Source of the DNA: Chloroflexota bacterium
GTDB taxonomy: Bacteria > Chloroflexota > UBA6077 > JACCZL01
Direction of reading: 5' to 3'
Length of the DNA stretch: 45,044 nucleotides
Assembly (NCBI GenBank): GCA_020850535.1
Contig: JADZEM010000006.1
Span: 1-45,044 of the forward strand
In this document: positions 29,662 to 37,688 of the stretch, piece after piece
How positions within the stretch are numbered: position 1 is the stretch's first letter
Layout of the letters: each line of letters starts with the position of its first letter
Notes under the pieces: generated by a model
Database searches by the model: none
The model's input: only the letters and a program-made list of their open reading frames with translations
What the model was told of the DNA's origin: nothing
Position numbers and translations under genes: made by a program

Positions 29662-31212
29662 ATGACCGAACGGCTCGCCCCCGTCCTGATGGTGCAGGGC
29701 ACCGCGTCGCACGCCGGCAAGAGCACGCTGGTGACGGCGCTCTGCCGAATCCTCAAGCAGGACGGCTATCGGGTCGCGCCGTTCAAGGCCCAGAACATGG
29801 CCTTGAACTCGTTTGTGGCGGCCGAGGGCGGCGAGATCGGCCGCTCGCAGGCGCTCCAGGCCGAAGCGTGCGGCCTCGATCCGAGCATCGACATGAACCC
29901 GATCCTCCTGAAGCCCGAGGCCGACGCGCACTCGCAGGTGATCGTCAACGGGCAGTCCATCGGCTCGATGCCGGCCGCCGTCTATCAGCGCCGCAAGCTG
30001 GAGCTGTGGCCGCACGTCACCGCGGCGCTCGACCGGCTGCGCGCCCGCTACGACGTGGTTGTGGCGGAGGGGGCCGGCTCGCCCGCCGAGATCAACCTGA
30101 AGGCGACGGACCTCGCCAACATGCGGGTGGCCCGGTACGCGCGGGCGCCGGTGCTGCTGGTGGGCGACATCGACCGGGGCGGCGTCTTCGCCTCGCTGCT
30201 CGGGACGCTCGAGCTGCTCGACCCCGACGAGCGGGCGCTGGTGGCCGGCTTCGCGATCAACAAGTTCCGTGGCGACCCCGCCATCCTGGCGCCGGGTCTG
30301 GACTTCCTGACGCAGCGAACCGGCGTGCCGGTCCTGGGCGTCGTGCCCCATCTCCCGCGGCTCGATCTGCCGGAGGAAGACTCGCTGGGGCTGGACGACG
30401 CCGCCTCGACGGCCGATCCGAGTGGCCGGATCGACATCGCCGTGATCCGGCTGCCGCACATCGCCAACTTCGACGAGTTCGCGCCGCTCGCCGGCGAGCC
30501 ACTCGTGCGCCTGCGTTATGTCGAACAACTCGCGGACCTGGGGCAGCCGAACCTCGTGATCCTGCCCGGCACCAAGACGACGGTCGCGGACCTCGACTGG
30601 CTCAGGCGGACCGGTCTGGCCGACGGCGTCCTGGGGCTGGCGCAGCGAAGGACGCCAATCCTCGGGATCTGTGGCGGCTACCAGATGCTCGGATCAGCCA
30701 TCCACGACCCCGACCATGCCGAGTCGGGCATGGACAGCGTGCCCGGCCTGGGGCTGCTGCCCGTCGAGACGACCTTTGCCACCACCAAGCGCACGGTGCG
30801 CGTCCACGGGCGGTTGCTGGGATCGGTGGGGCCGTTCGGCGAGGCCGCGGGCGCTGACGTGGTCGCCTACGAGATCCACATGGGGCGCAGCGTGGCTGGA
30901 GCGGCCTTGCAGCCGCTGGTGCGGATCGACACCCGCTCGGGCGAGTCGGTCAGGGAGCTGGACGGGCTGGTCTCGGGGGACGGTCTCATTGCCGGCACCT
31001 ACCTGCACGGCCTCTTCGAGAACGACGCCCTCCGCCACGGCATCGTCGACGGATTGGCCGCGCAGGCTCCGGCCCGACAGTCCGGCCGGGCCGAGGACCG
31101 ACCTCGCCGCAATCTCGCCGCCGAGCGGGGCCGCGAGCTGGACCGTCTTGCCGACGCCGTGCGCGCCTCGCTCGACCTCCGACCGCTGCTCGCAGCCAGC
31201 GGATTGGGCTGA
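29662..31212 (+). CDS. cobQ: cobyric acid synthase CobQ/CbiP
   Basis: A 516-residue enzyme that uses glutamine and ATP to amidate the b, d, e and g side chains of adenosylcobyrinic a,c-diamide. The N-terminal dethiobiotin-synthetase-like ATPase has GTASHAGKST (13-22), FKAQNMALNS, EGAGSPAEINL (136-146) and DIDRGGVFAS (169-178). The C-terminal amidotransferase has the nucleophile Cys337 in GICGGYQMLG and His449 in TYLHGLFEN. Both halves are intact. The start lies ten bases after cobT. A new promoter for ruvCAB appears about 40 bp past its stop. Confidence 0.96.
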   Translation: MTERLAPVLMVQGTASHAGKSTLVTALCRILKQDGYRVAPFKAQNMALNSFVAAEGGEIGRSQALQAEACGLDPSIDMNPILLKPEADAHSQVIVNGQSIGSMPAAVYQRRKLELWPHVTAALDRLRARYDVVVAEGAGSPAEINLKATDLANMRVARYARAPVLLVGDIDRGGVFASLLGTLELLDPDERALVAGFAINKFRGDPAILAPGLDFLTQRTGVPVLGVVPHLPRLDLPEEDSLGLDDAASTADPSGRIDIAVIRLPHIANFDEFAPLAGEPLVRLRYVEQLADLGQPNLVILPGTKTTVADLDWLRRTGLADGVLGLAQRRTPILGICGGYQMLGSAIHDPDHAESGMDSVPGLGLLPVETTFATTKRTVRVHGRLLGSVGPFGEAAGADVVAYEIHMGRSVAGAALQPLVRIDTRSGESVRELDGLVSGDGLIAGTYLHGLFENDALRHGIVDGLAAQAPARQSGRAEDRPRRNLAAERGRELDRLADAVRASLDLRPLLAASGLG

Positions 31213-31250
31213 CGAGCGCCGGACCGCCCCGCGGCCTCGGCAACAACCCG

Positions 31251-31256
31251 TACAAT
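31251..31256 (+). promoter_or_regulatory. putative -10 box of the ruvCAB operon
   Basis: TACAAT 78 bp before the ruvC GTG. The -35 region is not convincing. Confidence 0.4.
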
Positions 31257-31333
31257 TGTTCTGGTCAGGCTCACCGGCCCGACCTTGCGCCACGCTCGGC
31301 GTCGCCAAACCCCGTCTGAGGCTCCATGCTGTC

Positions 31334-31903
31334 GTGACCTTCTCGCCGCCCCGTCAACGCCGCGAGCGCTCTGATGCGCCGCGCCCTCAGGTCCGTGCGC
31401 TCGGCATCGACCCCGGCCTGACGCGCACCGGCTGGGCGCTCGTGGCGCAGGACGGACCGCGCTACCGTCTGCTCGACTCGGGCGTGATCGCGCCGCGCTC
31501 CGACGCCGGCGCGGACGACCTGCCCGGGCGGCTTGCAGACGGCTACCTGCGGATGGTCGGCGTGCTGGAGTTGGCCCATCCGACGGTCGTGGCCGTGGAG
31601 GATCTCTTCACCACGCCAAAGTTTCCAAAGTCGGCACTGAAGATGGCTCACCTGCGCGGCGTCTACTGTCTCGCGGTGGCGCAGGCAGGCGTACCGCTGC
31701 TGGCGCTCACGGCAACCACGGTCAAGCAGCGGCTGACCGGCAACGGGCATGCCTCCAAGGAGCAGGTGCAGCGGATGGTGTTCGAGCTGTGCGCCGTGGA
31801 TGGCGCAGGCATCCCGAACGACCTCAGCGACGCCATCGGGCTGGCCATCGCCGGCCTCCACCAGATGAGCTACAACGCGCTGACCGGGCGCGGCCTCCGA
31901 TGA
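31334..31903 (+). CDS. ruvC: Holliday junction resolvase RuvC
   Basis: A 189-residue endonuclease that cuts Holliday junctions in recombination repair. LGIDPGLTRTGWAL gives Asp26, VAVEDLF gives Glu89, and NDLSDAIGLAIA gives Asp163 and Asp166, so the four catalytic carboxylates are complete. About 20 basic residues precede the usual start. The GTG at 31334 is the best start, and TGAGG lies upstream. It overlaps ruvA by four bases (ATGA). Confidence 0.94.
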   Translation: MTFSPPRQRRERSDAPRPQVRALGIDPGLTRTGWALVAQDGPRYRLLDSGVIAPRSDAGADDLPGRLADGYLRMVGVLELAHPTVVAVEDLFTTPKFPKSALKMAHLRGVYCLAVAQAGVPLLALTATTVKQRLTGNGHASKEQVQRMVFELCAVDGAGIPNDLSDAIGLAIAGLHQMSYNALTGRGLR

Positions 31904-32505
31904 TCGCGGCGCTCAAAGGGACGTTCAGGGGCCGCACCGACGACGGCATCATCGTGGATGTCGGCGGGGTCGGCTACGAGGTGGTGCTGCCGCCCATCGT
32001 CGAGCAGTCGTTCGGCGAGCTGACCGACGGCCGGCCGCTGGATCTGCGGATCGCCTACATCGCCAGCCGCGACAACCCGGCCCCGGTGCTCTACGGCTTC
32101 GCCCGCGACGAGGAGCGGCGATTCTGGGACTTGCTGCGGTCGGTCTCGCGGGTCGGACCGAAGAGCGCGGCCCGGGCGATGGTTCTCCCGATCAACCGGA
32201 TGGCCGAAGCGATCCGCGACCAGAACACCCATCTGGTAGACAGCCTGCCTGGCATCAGCGCCGCCAGCGCCGAGAAGATCGTGGCCTCGCTGCGCCGCAA
32301 GATGGAAACGTTCGTGCTGCTGGCCGAGCCGCCCGCGCCCGATCAGCCGCCCTCGGACGACGAGCTCAAGCGGCTGGCCGTGGCCCTGCTCGTCGAGATG
32401 GGCATCAAGCGGCCAGACGCCAACCGTGCCGTCACGAAGCTGCTCGAAGCCAACGCTGAGCTGCGCTCGGTTGAGGACATCGTCATGGAATACTTCAGGC
32501 AGTAA
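31900..32505 (+). CDS. ruvA: Holliday junction branch migration protein RuvA
   Basis: A 201-residue DNA-binding subunit that holds the four-way junction and recruits Ruv[29 protein letters not shown] is the N-terminal OB fold; helix-hairpin-helix motifs are at [14 protein letters not shown] and [20 protein letters not shown]; the C-terminal RuvB-binding domain ([25 protein letters not shown]) follows a Pro-rich flexible linker. The start overlaps ruvC. ruvB begins 80 bp later. Confidence 0.95.
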   Translation: MIAALKGTFRGRTDDGIIVDVGGVGYEVVLPPIVEQSFGELTDGRPLDLRIAYIASRDNPAPVLYGFARDEERRFWDLLRSVSRVGPKSAARAMVLPINRMAEAIRDQNTHLVDSLPGISAASAEKIVASLRRKMETFVLLAEPPAPDQPPSDDELKRLAVALLVEMGIKRPDANRAVTKLLEANAELRSVEDIVMEYFRQ

Positions 32506-32585
32506 GCGGGCGCAGCGCGGGGGCCTGTCCGCCGCCCGCGTCGAAGTCTCACGGGCACGATGGTGATGGGGAAGGAGGCGGAAGC

Positions 32586-33623
32586 ATGACGACAGGGAAC
32601 CGGCTCTTGTCCCCGTTCGCCGATTCGGGCGACGACGGCGGTGACGGCGGCTCGCTGCGTCCCCCGACACTGCCGGACTTCGTCGGGCAGGGCCGGCTGA
32701 AGGAGCGGCTCGCCATCGCCATCGGCGCGGCCCAGGAGCGCGACGAGCCGCTGGAGCACATCCTCTTCCACGGGCCGCCCGGCCTGGGCAAGACCACCCT
32801 CGCCCACATCATCGCCGAGGAGATGGGCGGCAAGCTGACGATCACCTCCGGCCCGGCCCTTGAGAACACGGCTCAGCTCATGGGCATTCTGAGCAAGCTG
32901 GAGCCGGGCGACGTCCTGTTCGTCGATGAGATCCACCGGACGCCTCGCACCATCGAGGAGTACCTGTACCCCGCGATGGAAGATTTCGCGGTGGATTTCG
33001 TGCTGGACAAGGGGCCGTTCGCCAAGGCGATTCGGCTGCCGCTCAAGCGCTTCACGCTGGTCGGCGCGACGACCCGCGCTGGCCTGCTGGCCTCGCCGCT
33101 GCGCGACCGCTTCGGCCTCCTCTTCCACCTCGACTTCTACACGCCGGAAGAGCTTGAGTCGATCGTCCGCCGCTCGGCCAGCCTGCTCGGCGTCGAGTTG
33201 CAGGCAGAGGCCGCGATGGAGGTGGCGCGGCGCTCGCGCGGGACGCCCCGCATCGCCAATCGGCTGCTGCGGCGGGTTCGTGACTACGCGACCGTCAAGG
33301 GCAGCGGCGACGTCACCCTGGAGGTGACCCAGGCGTCGCTGCATCTCGAAGGCGTCGACGACGAGGGCCTGGACGAGCTGGACCGTAAGGTCTTGTCCGC
33401 GATCATCTCGCGGTACGGCGGCGGGCCGGTCGGCATCGAGGCGCTGGCAGCCACGATTCAGGAGGAGACCGACACGCTGACTGACGTGGTCGAGCCGTAC
33501 CTCCTGCAGCAGGGCTTCGTGATCCGGACCTCGGCGGGCCGCCGCGCAACGGGCCGGGCCTACGAGCATCTTGGCCTGAAGCGGCCACGCTCCGCGCCGG
33601 CCGACCAGCCGCCACTGCTCTGA
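32586..33623 (+). CDS. ruvB: Holliday junction branch migration helicase RuvB
   Basis: A 345-residue AAA+ motor that drives branch migration. GPPGLGKT (63-70) is Walker A, LFVDEIHR (111-118) Walker [10 protein letters not shown] sensor 1, the arginine finger is in SPLRDRFG, and sensor 2 is in [16 protein letters not shown]. The C-terminal winged helix ([33 protein letters not shown]) binds DNA. AAGGAGG lies seven bases upstream of the ATG. The ruvC-ruvA-ruvB order is standard. Confidence 0.96.
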   Translation: MTTGNRLLSPFADSGDDGGDGGSLRPPTLPDFVGQGRLKERLAIAIGAAQERDEPLEHILFHGPPGLGKTTLAHIIAEEMGGKLTITSGPALENTAQLMGILSKLEPGDVLFVDEIHRTPRTIEEYLYPAMEDFAVDFVLDKGPFAKAIRLPLKRFTLVGATTRAGLLASPLRDRFGLLFHLDFYTPEELESIVRRSASLLGVELQAEAAMEVARRSRGTPRIANRLLRRVRDYATVKGSGDVTLEVTQASLHLEGVDDEGLDELDRKVLSAIISRYGGGPVGIEALAATIQEETDTLTDVVEPYLLQQGFVIRTSAGRRATGRAYEHLGLKRPRSAPADQPPLL

Positions 33624-33692
33624 GCCGGTCCAGACGGTGTTGAGTACTGCGGCGGCCCTGGCACGGTCCGAAGCTTGCACGGCAGGAGCCCG

Positions 33693-34256
33693 ATGACCGC
33701 TGATGTCTTCTCGGTGTTCCCGACGCTGACGACGCCGCGCCTGCTCCTCCGCGAGTTGGATCCGGCCGACGCCGCCGACGTCCTGGTCTTTCGCGGCGAT
33801 CCCGAGGTGCAGCGCTTCAACTCAGCGCCGATGACCGACATCAGGCAGGCGCTCGCACTGATCGACACCCTTCGCAAGTGGTATCTCGCGCAGAAGGCGA
33901 TCCACTGGGGCGTGACCCTGCGCGGCGAGAGCCGGGTGATCGGCCTGTACAGCCTACACGGGCTGGACCGGTACCACCGGCGGGGCGCGCTTGGCTACGA
34001 CCTGGCCCGTGAGTACTGGGGCCAGGGCATCGCCCAGGAGGCCGTCGGCGAGATCGTCCGGTTCGCGTTCGAGCAGTTGGAGCTGAACCGGCTTGAAGCG
34101 GTCACCATCGCGGACAACTACCGTTCGGTGAGCCTGCTGGAGCGGCTCGGCTTCACGCTCGAAGGCACCCGCCGCGAGCACTCCCTCGAGGACGACGGCC
34201 TGTTCCACAGCAGCGCCATCTACGGGCTGCTGCGCCGCGAGTACCTCGCCCGCTGA
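33693..34256 (+). CDS. RimJ/RimL-type GNAT acetyltransferase
   Basis: A 187-residue acetyltransferase. LTTPRLLLRELDPADAADVL at the start and RGALGYDLAREYWGQGIAQEAVGEIVRFAFEQLELNRLEAVTIADNYRSVSLLERLGF are the RimL/Acetyltransf_3 hallmarks, with the acetyl-CoA loop at YWGQGIAQEA. It would acetylate an N-terminal or small-molecule amine. AGGAG lies six bases before the ATG at 33693; an in-frame TTG at 33675 is less likely. It follows ruvB by 69 bp and converges on the dehydrogenase gene. Confidence 0.87.
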   Translation: MTADVFSVFPTLTTPRLLLRELDPADAADVLVFRGDPEVQRFNSAPMTDIRQALALIDTLRKWYLAQKAIHWGVTLRGESRVIGLYSLHGLDRYHRRGALGYDLAREYWGQGIAQEAVGEIVRFAFEQLELNRLEAVTIADNYRSVSLLERLGFTLEGTRREHSLEDDGLFHSSAIYGLLRREYLAR

Positions 34257-34289
34257 TGGCCAGCCACGGCGGCCGGTCGCCTGGCTCCC

Positions 34290-35357
34290 CTACGGCTGCA
34301 CCACCACCTTGACCGATCCGGACCCACGCTTGTCGTCGGCCGCCGCGAAGGCCGCGCCGATCTCCACCAGTGGGAAACGGTGCGTCACCAGCGGCTCGGC
34401 CTGGACCCGTCCGTCCGCCACCATGTGGAGCGCGATCTGGAACTCACGCTGGCCGTGCCAGGTCGAGTAGCTGTTGCACCACAGCACGTCCAGCTCCTTA
34501 CGGTTGCCGGCCCGGTACGGCACAGCGACATCCCGCCAGAACGCGCCGATCACCCCGATCCGCCCGCCGAACGCCGCGGCCTCGACGGCCTGGAGCATGG
34601 TGTCGGTCTCGCCGCCGACCGTCTCGAAGACGGCATCGCACAGGTCGCCGTCGGTCAGGTCGGCGACGGCCTCGGCGATAGTGCCAACGGCTGCGTTGTT
34701 GACGACCGCATCGGCTGCCCCCACGTTCAGCGCGAACTGCAGCGGCTCGTCGCGCCGCCCGATCATGATGACCTTTCGCGCGCCGGCCGCCCGCGCCACC
34801 TGCCCCATCGTCAGGCCAATCGGCCCCGTTCCGACGACGCACACGTACTCCATGGCGTGCAGCGGCACCCGGTTGATCGCGTGGACGCCACAGCCGTAGA
34901 CGTCCAGCAGCGACGCCGCGTCCAGCGAGACGTGGTCTGGCAGCGGGTAGACGTTCGCCTCCAACACCAGATCCAGCTCGGAGAAGCCGGCGCTGCCGTG
35001 GCGCTGACCATCCCGCATGCCACGCCGCGGACAGATGTGGTAGTCGCCGCGTCGGCACTGGCGGCACCGGCCACACCCGACCAGGTGCATCGGCTCCACC
35101 CCGACCCGCTGCCCCACGGCGACACGGGTCACGCCCGAGCCGAGCGCCGCCACCGTGCCGGCAAGCTCGTGGCCGGCCCGGCGGGGGCCAGCCAGGGGTG
35201 CTGCGCCCCACGGATCTCCCCCACGGTAGCCGTGCAGGTCGGAGCCGCAGACGCCGGCCGCGCCGATCTTCACCAGCACTTCGCCGGGGCCGGGCGTCGG
35301 GTCCGGAAGCTCCTCCACCCGAATGTCGCGCCCACCGTAGAACAGCGCCGCCTTCAT
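34290..35357 (-). CDS. zinc-dependent medium-chain alcohol/polyol dehydrogenase
   Basis: A 355-residue MDR dehydrogenase likely oxidising a polyol, threonine-like or sugar alcohol with NAD(P). Catalytic zinc ligands are Cys37 (VCGSDLHG), His63-Glu64 (AGHELAG), with the fourth ligand downstream. The structural zinc set is Cys95, 98, 101 and 109 (GCGRCRQCRRGDYHIC). The Rossmann loop is VVGTGPIGLTMGQ (about 175-187). Both zinc sites are complete. It lies about 57 bp downstream of the SGNH gene on the same strand. Substrate unknown. Confidence 0.88.
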   Translation of the reverse strand: MKAALFYGGRDIRVEELPDPTPGPGEVLVKIGAAGVCGSDLHGYRGGDPWGAAPLAGPRRAGHELAGTVAALGSGVTRVAVGQRVGVEPMHLVGCGRCRQCRRGDYHICPRRGMRDGQRHGSAGFSELDLVLEANVYPLPDHVSLDAASLLDVYGCGVHAINRVPLHAMEYVCVVGTGPIGLTMGQVARAAGARKVIMIGRRDEPLQFALNVGAADAVVNNAAVGTIAEAVADLTDGDLCDAVFETVGGETDTMLQAVEAAAFGGRIGVIGAFWRDVAVPYRAGNRKELDVLWCNSYSTWHGQREFQIALHMVADGRVQAEPLVTHRFPLVEIGAAFAAADDKRGSGSVKVVVQP

Positions 35358-35414
35358 CAGATCGTCCCCTCTCGCCGCAGTCGCCGGTACGATTCGACGC
35401 GGCGTCTCCTGCCG

Positions 35415-36635
35415 TCAGCGCGGCAGCAGGCCTTTCTCTGCCAGGTACGCGGCCACGGCGTCGGCCGCGACGACGTGCCCGTCAGCCGTCCAATGGTAGT
35501 CGCCCTCGATGTAGTAGCGGAACAGGCCGCCTGCATCGACCTGCCTCTGGAACGGCGGCAGCAGGTCAAGGTGTCCGATACCGAGGCGGTCCGTCACGGC
35601 GGTCATCGTTCTGACGGGGGCGTCAGGCCCACCGCGACCGTTTTCGATGAGGCGCTTGTTGGAGTCACGCTGCCAGTAGGCCTGTTCGAGCATCCGCCAC
35701 TCGGGGATGCCTGCCACCAGCAACGGTGCCCCCAGGCTGTCTGCGCGAGCTTTCACAATCGCGAGGACACGCTCGGTGATGCGCCACGAGCGCTCCCATT
35801 CGCCGCTCGGTCTGGCGTCGTACTTGCCGCGTGTCGGCTCGACCAGCCCGTCAATCGCGTTGAACGCCTCACGTGGGTTCTGCAATTCGAGCTTGTAAAC
35901 AACACCGGTCTCTATCACGTTGTAGAGGAGCGACGAGTCCCGCACTCGGTAGCGCAACGTCGTCCGCGCATCGGGCGGGGGCGGGGGTATCAGCACGAGA
36001 TCGCTGTCGTCGTCGGACAGGTCGTAGTACGGTTTCAGAGCACGACTCAGCTGGCCGTCGATCAGCTCCAGGCGATAGTTGTTGTTCGCCAGGTCGTTGC
36101 AGTGGCAGAAGAACAGCACGATCAGGTCGGGCTTGAGCTTCGCTCCCTCTTGATCGAGCAGCAGCGACTCCTGCGCGGTGCCGTAGCCGAGCACGCCGCC
36201 GTTGATCACCTCGATGGGGCGTCCCAGGCTTGCTGTGAGTTTCCGCTCAAGCACCTGCGCGATCCCCTGCTCCACGGGCACCTGAGCCGCCTCGACATAC
36301 GAATCGCCCAGCAGCAGGATCCGAAACGCGCCGGGCGGCTTCTCATACGATTGCCGTGGGTCACGGAACCCCATCGGGTTGGTGTCGATACGGACCGTGA
36401 ACCGCGGCGTCTTCACCCAGCTCGTGTGACTCGGGATGTGGAAATGCCCGAGCACCGGGTGGCGGCGGACGAACGGCCCGGTGTCGTAGTTGCCGGGCAA
36501 GAACGGTCCGAACATCCGCAGCGCGATCTCCAGCGCGACGAGCGGGATGGCAAGGCTGACCAGCACCACGATGAGGCGCGCTGCGATCATCCCCCCACGA
36601 TGCGGCGCCTGGCGTGTCTTGGCAACGTCGGACAT
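35415..36635 (-). CDS. membrane-anchored SGNH/GDSL hydrolase-like protein
   Basis: A 406-residue protein with one N-terminal membrane helix (about 17-40, IAARLIVVLVSLAIPLVALEIALR) and an outside catalytic domain. LLLGDSYVEA gives the nucleophile Ser112 (block I), INGGVLGYGTAQE gives the oxyanion Gly (block II), FFCHCNDLANNN gives Asn180 (block III), and EGDYHWTADGHVVAA near the C-terminus gives the Asp-x2-His pair. It is probably an esterase or O-acyltransferase acting on wall or exported polysaccharide, similar to AlgX/DHHW proteins; substrate unknown. A GTG four codons upstream (36647) is an alternative start. Confidence 0.8.
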   Translation of the reverse strand: MSDVAKTRQAPHRGGMIAARLIVVLVSLAIPLVALEIALRMFGPFLPGNYDTGPFVRRHPVLGHFHIPSHTSWVKTPRFTVRIDTNPMGFRDPRQSYEKPPGAFRILLLGDSYVEAAQVPVEQGIAQVLERKLTASLGRPIEVINGGVLGYGTAQESLLLDQEGAKLKPDLIVLFFCHCNDLANNNYRLELIDGQLSRALKPYYDLSDDDSDLVLIPPPPPDARTTLRYRVRDSSLLYNVIETGVVYKLELQNPREAFNAIDGLVEPTRGKYDARPSGEWERSWRITERVLAIVKARADSLGAPLLVAGIPEWRMLEQAYWQRDSNKRLIENGRGGPDAPVRTMTAVTDRLGIGHLDLLPPFQRQVDAGGLFRYYIEGDYHWTADGHVVAADAVAAYLAEKGLLPR

Positions 36636-36736
36636 GGTGCTTTGCACGCTCCGGACCCCGAGGCTGGGCAGTCTCGGGGGCGGAGTCTACCAGGAAATCG
36701 TCAGGCGCGACCCAGGGCGTAGATACCGGCCGGGAG

Positions 36737-36766
36737 TTGGTCGGACGCCAGCGTACCGAGTATCCT
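36737..36766 (+). promoter_or_regulatory. promoter of the riboswitch-led cobalamin operon
   Basis: TTGGTC (36737-36742), an 18-bp spacer, and TATCCT (36761-36766), about 30 bp before the riboswitch. Confidence 0.5.
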
Positions 36767-36801
36767 TCGACCCACGCTCCTTCACAAACTGAGAGTCGCT
36801 G

Positions 36802-36981
36802 CTCGGGTGGCCCTTCAGCGTCGGACGCCGGCGCTGTGGGCAGAATAGGGAAGACGGTGAGAATCCGTCGCGGTCGCGCCACTGTGAGCGGGGAGTCGGC
36901 AGCACGTTGCCACTGCGTCCACCGGGTGGATGTGGGAAGGCGCTGACGACGTCGATCCGCCAGCCAGGAGACCTGCCCGAG
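36802..36981 (+). promoter_or_regulatory. cobalamin riboswitch
   Basis: Adenosylcobalamin-sensing leader RNA. CTCGGG (36802-36807) pairs with CCCGAG (36976-36981) as P1. Inside are the conserved GGGAAGACGGTGAGAATCCG core, GCGGTCGCGCCACTGTGAG, a second GCCACTG, GGGAAGGCG and the B12-box end CAGCCAGGAGACCTGCC. The following 150-nt leader has hairpins, including CCGCA/TGCGG (37098-37116) abutting the GGGGAAAGGG ribosome site of cobO, so control of translation is likely. Bound cobalamin should switch off cobO-cobN-chlID-cobB. Confidence 0.95.
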
Positions 36982-37133
36982 TATGCCGGGACGCCGTTCT
37001 CCGCGTCAGAGAGCCGCCCGACACGTCAGCTCCAGGTCCGACACGGACCGCGCGGGCGACAGTGCCGGCTCGGACCTGCGCTCCGGCTCCCGTTGAACCG
37101 CATCGCGATTGTGCGGGGAAAGGGTAGAGACTG

Positions 37134-37688
37134 ATGGCGCAGGAACGAAAAGAGCCGCGTGGGCTGGTGGTCGTCAACACGGGCGATGGCAAGGGCAAGA
37201 CGACGGCAGCGCTCGGACTGGCGGTACGCGCGGCCGGCAACGGTTTGCGCGTCTTGATCATCCAGTTCATCAAGGGCCGTTGGAAGACCGGCGAAACGAA
37301 GTCGCTGGAAGCGCTCGCCCCCAACATCCAGCTCGTCAGGATGGGCATGGGGTTCACGATCGATCGGCTGCGTGACGCCCGTGTCCCGATGGAGGAGCAC
37401 GAAGAGGCCGCCGCGAAGGCGTTCGAGCGCGCCCGCGAGGTGGTGCTGGCCGACGAGTACGACATGATCGTGCTCGACGAGCTGCTGGGCTCGATCAAGG
37501 CCGGGCTGGTCTCGCTGGACGACGTGCTGGAGCTGATCTGCCAGAAGCCGGCGCGCCTGCACCTCGTGATGACGGGGCGGGGCGCGCCGCCCGAGCTGAT
37601 CGACGCCGCCGACCTCGTCACCGAGATGACGATGATCAAACACCCCCTGCAGCAGGGCATCAAGGCGCAGCGGGGGATCGAGTTTTGA
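37134..37688 (+). CDS. cobO: corrinoid adenosyltransferase CobO/BtuR
   Basis: A 184-residue CobA-type ATP:corrinoid adenosyltransferase that forms the Co-C bond of the coenzyme. GDGKGKTTAALGLAVRAAG (17-35) is the family P-loop; IIQFIKGRWKTGE (about 42-54), YDMIVLDELLGSIKAGLV and LVMTGRGAPPELIDAADLVTEM are the remaining signatures. Normal length. It is the first gene after the riboswitch, with an AAAGGG ribosome site nine bases before the ATG. Its stop shares one base with the cobN start (TGATG). Confidence 0.96.
   Translation: MAQERKEPRGLVVVNTGDGKGKTTAALGLAVRAAGNGLRVLIIQFIKGRWKTGETKSLEALAPNIQLVRMGMGFTIDRLRDARVPMEEHEEAAAKAFERAREVVLADEYDMIVLDELLGSIKAGLVSLDDVLELICQKPARLHLVMTGRGAPPELIDAADLVTEMTMIKHPLQQGIKAQRGIEF

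Noticed and set aside
34380-36722. A 780-codon plus-strand open frame opposite the dehydrogenase and SGNH genes.
   Set aside because: Antisense to two genes with complete catalytic motifs; no domain or ribosome site.
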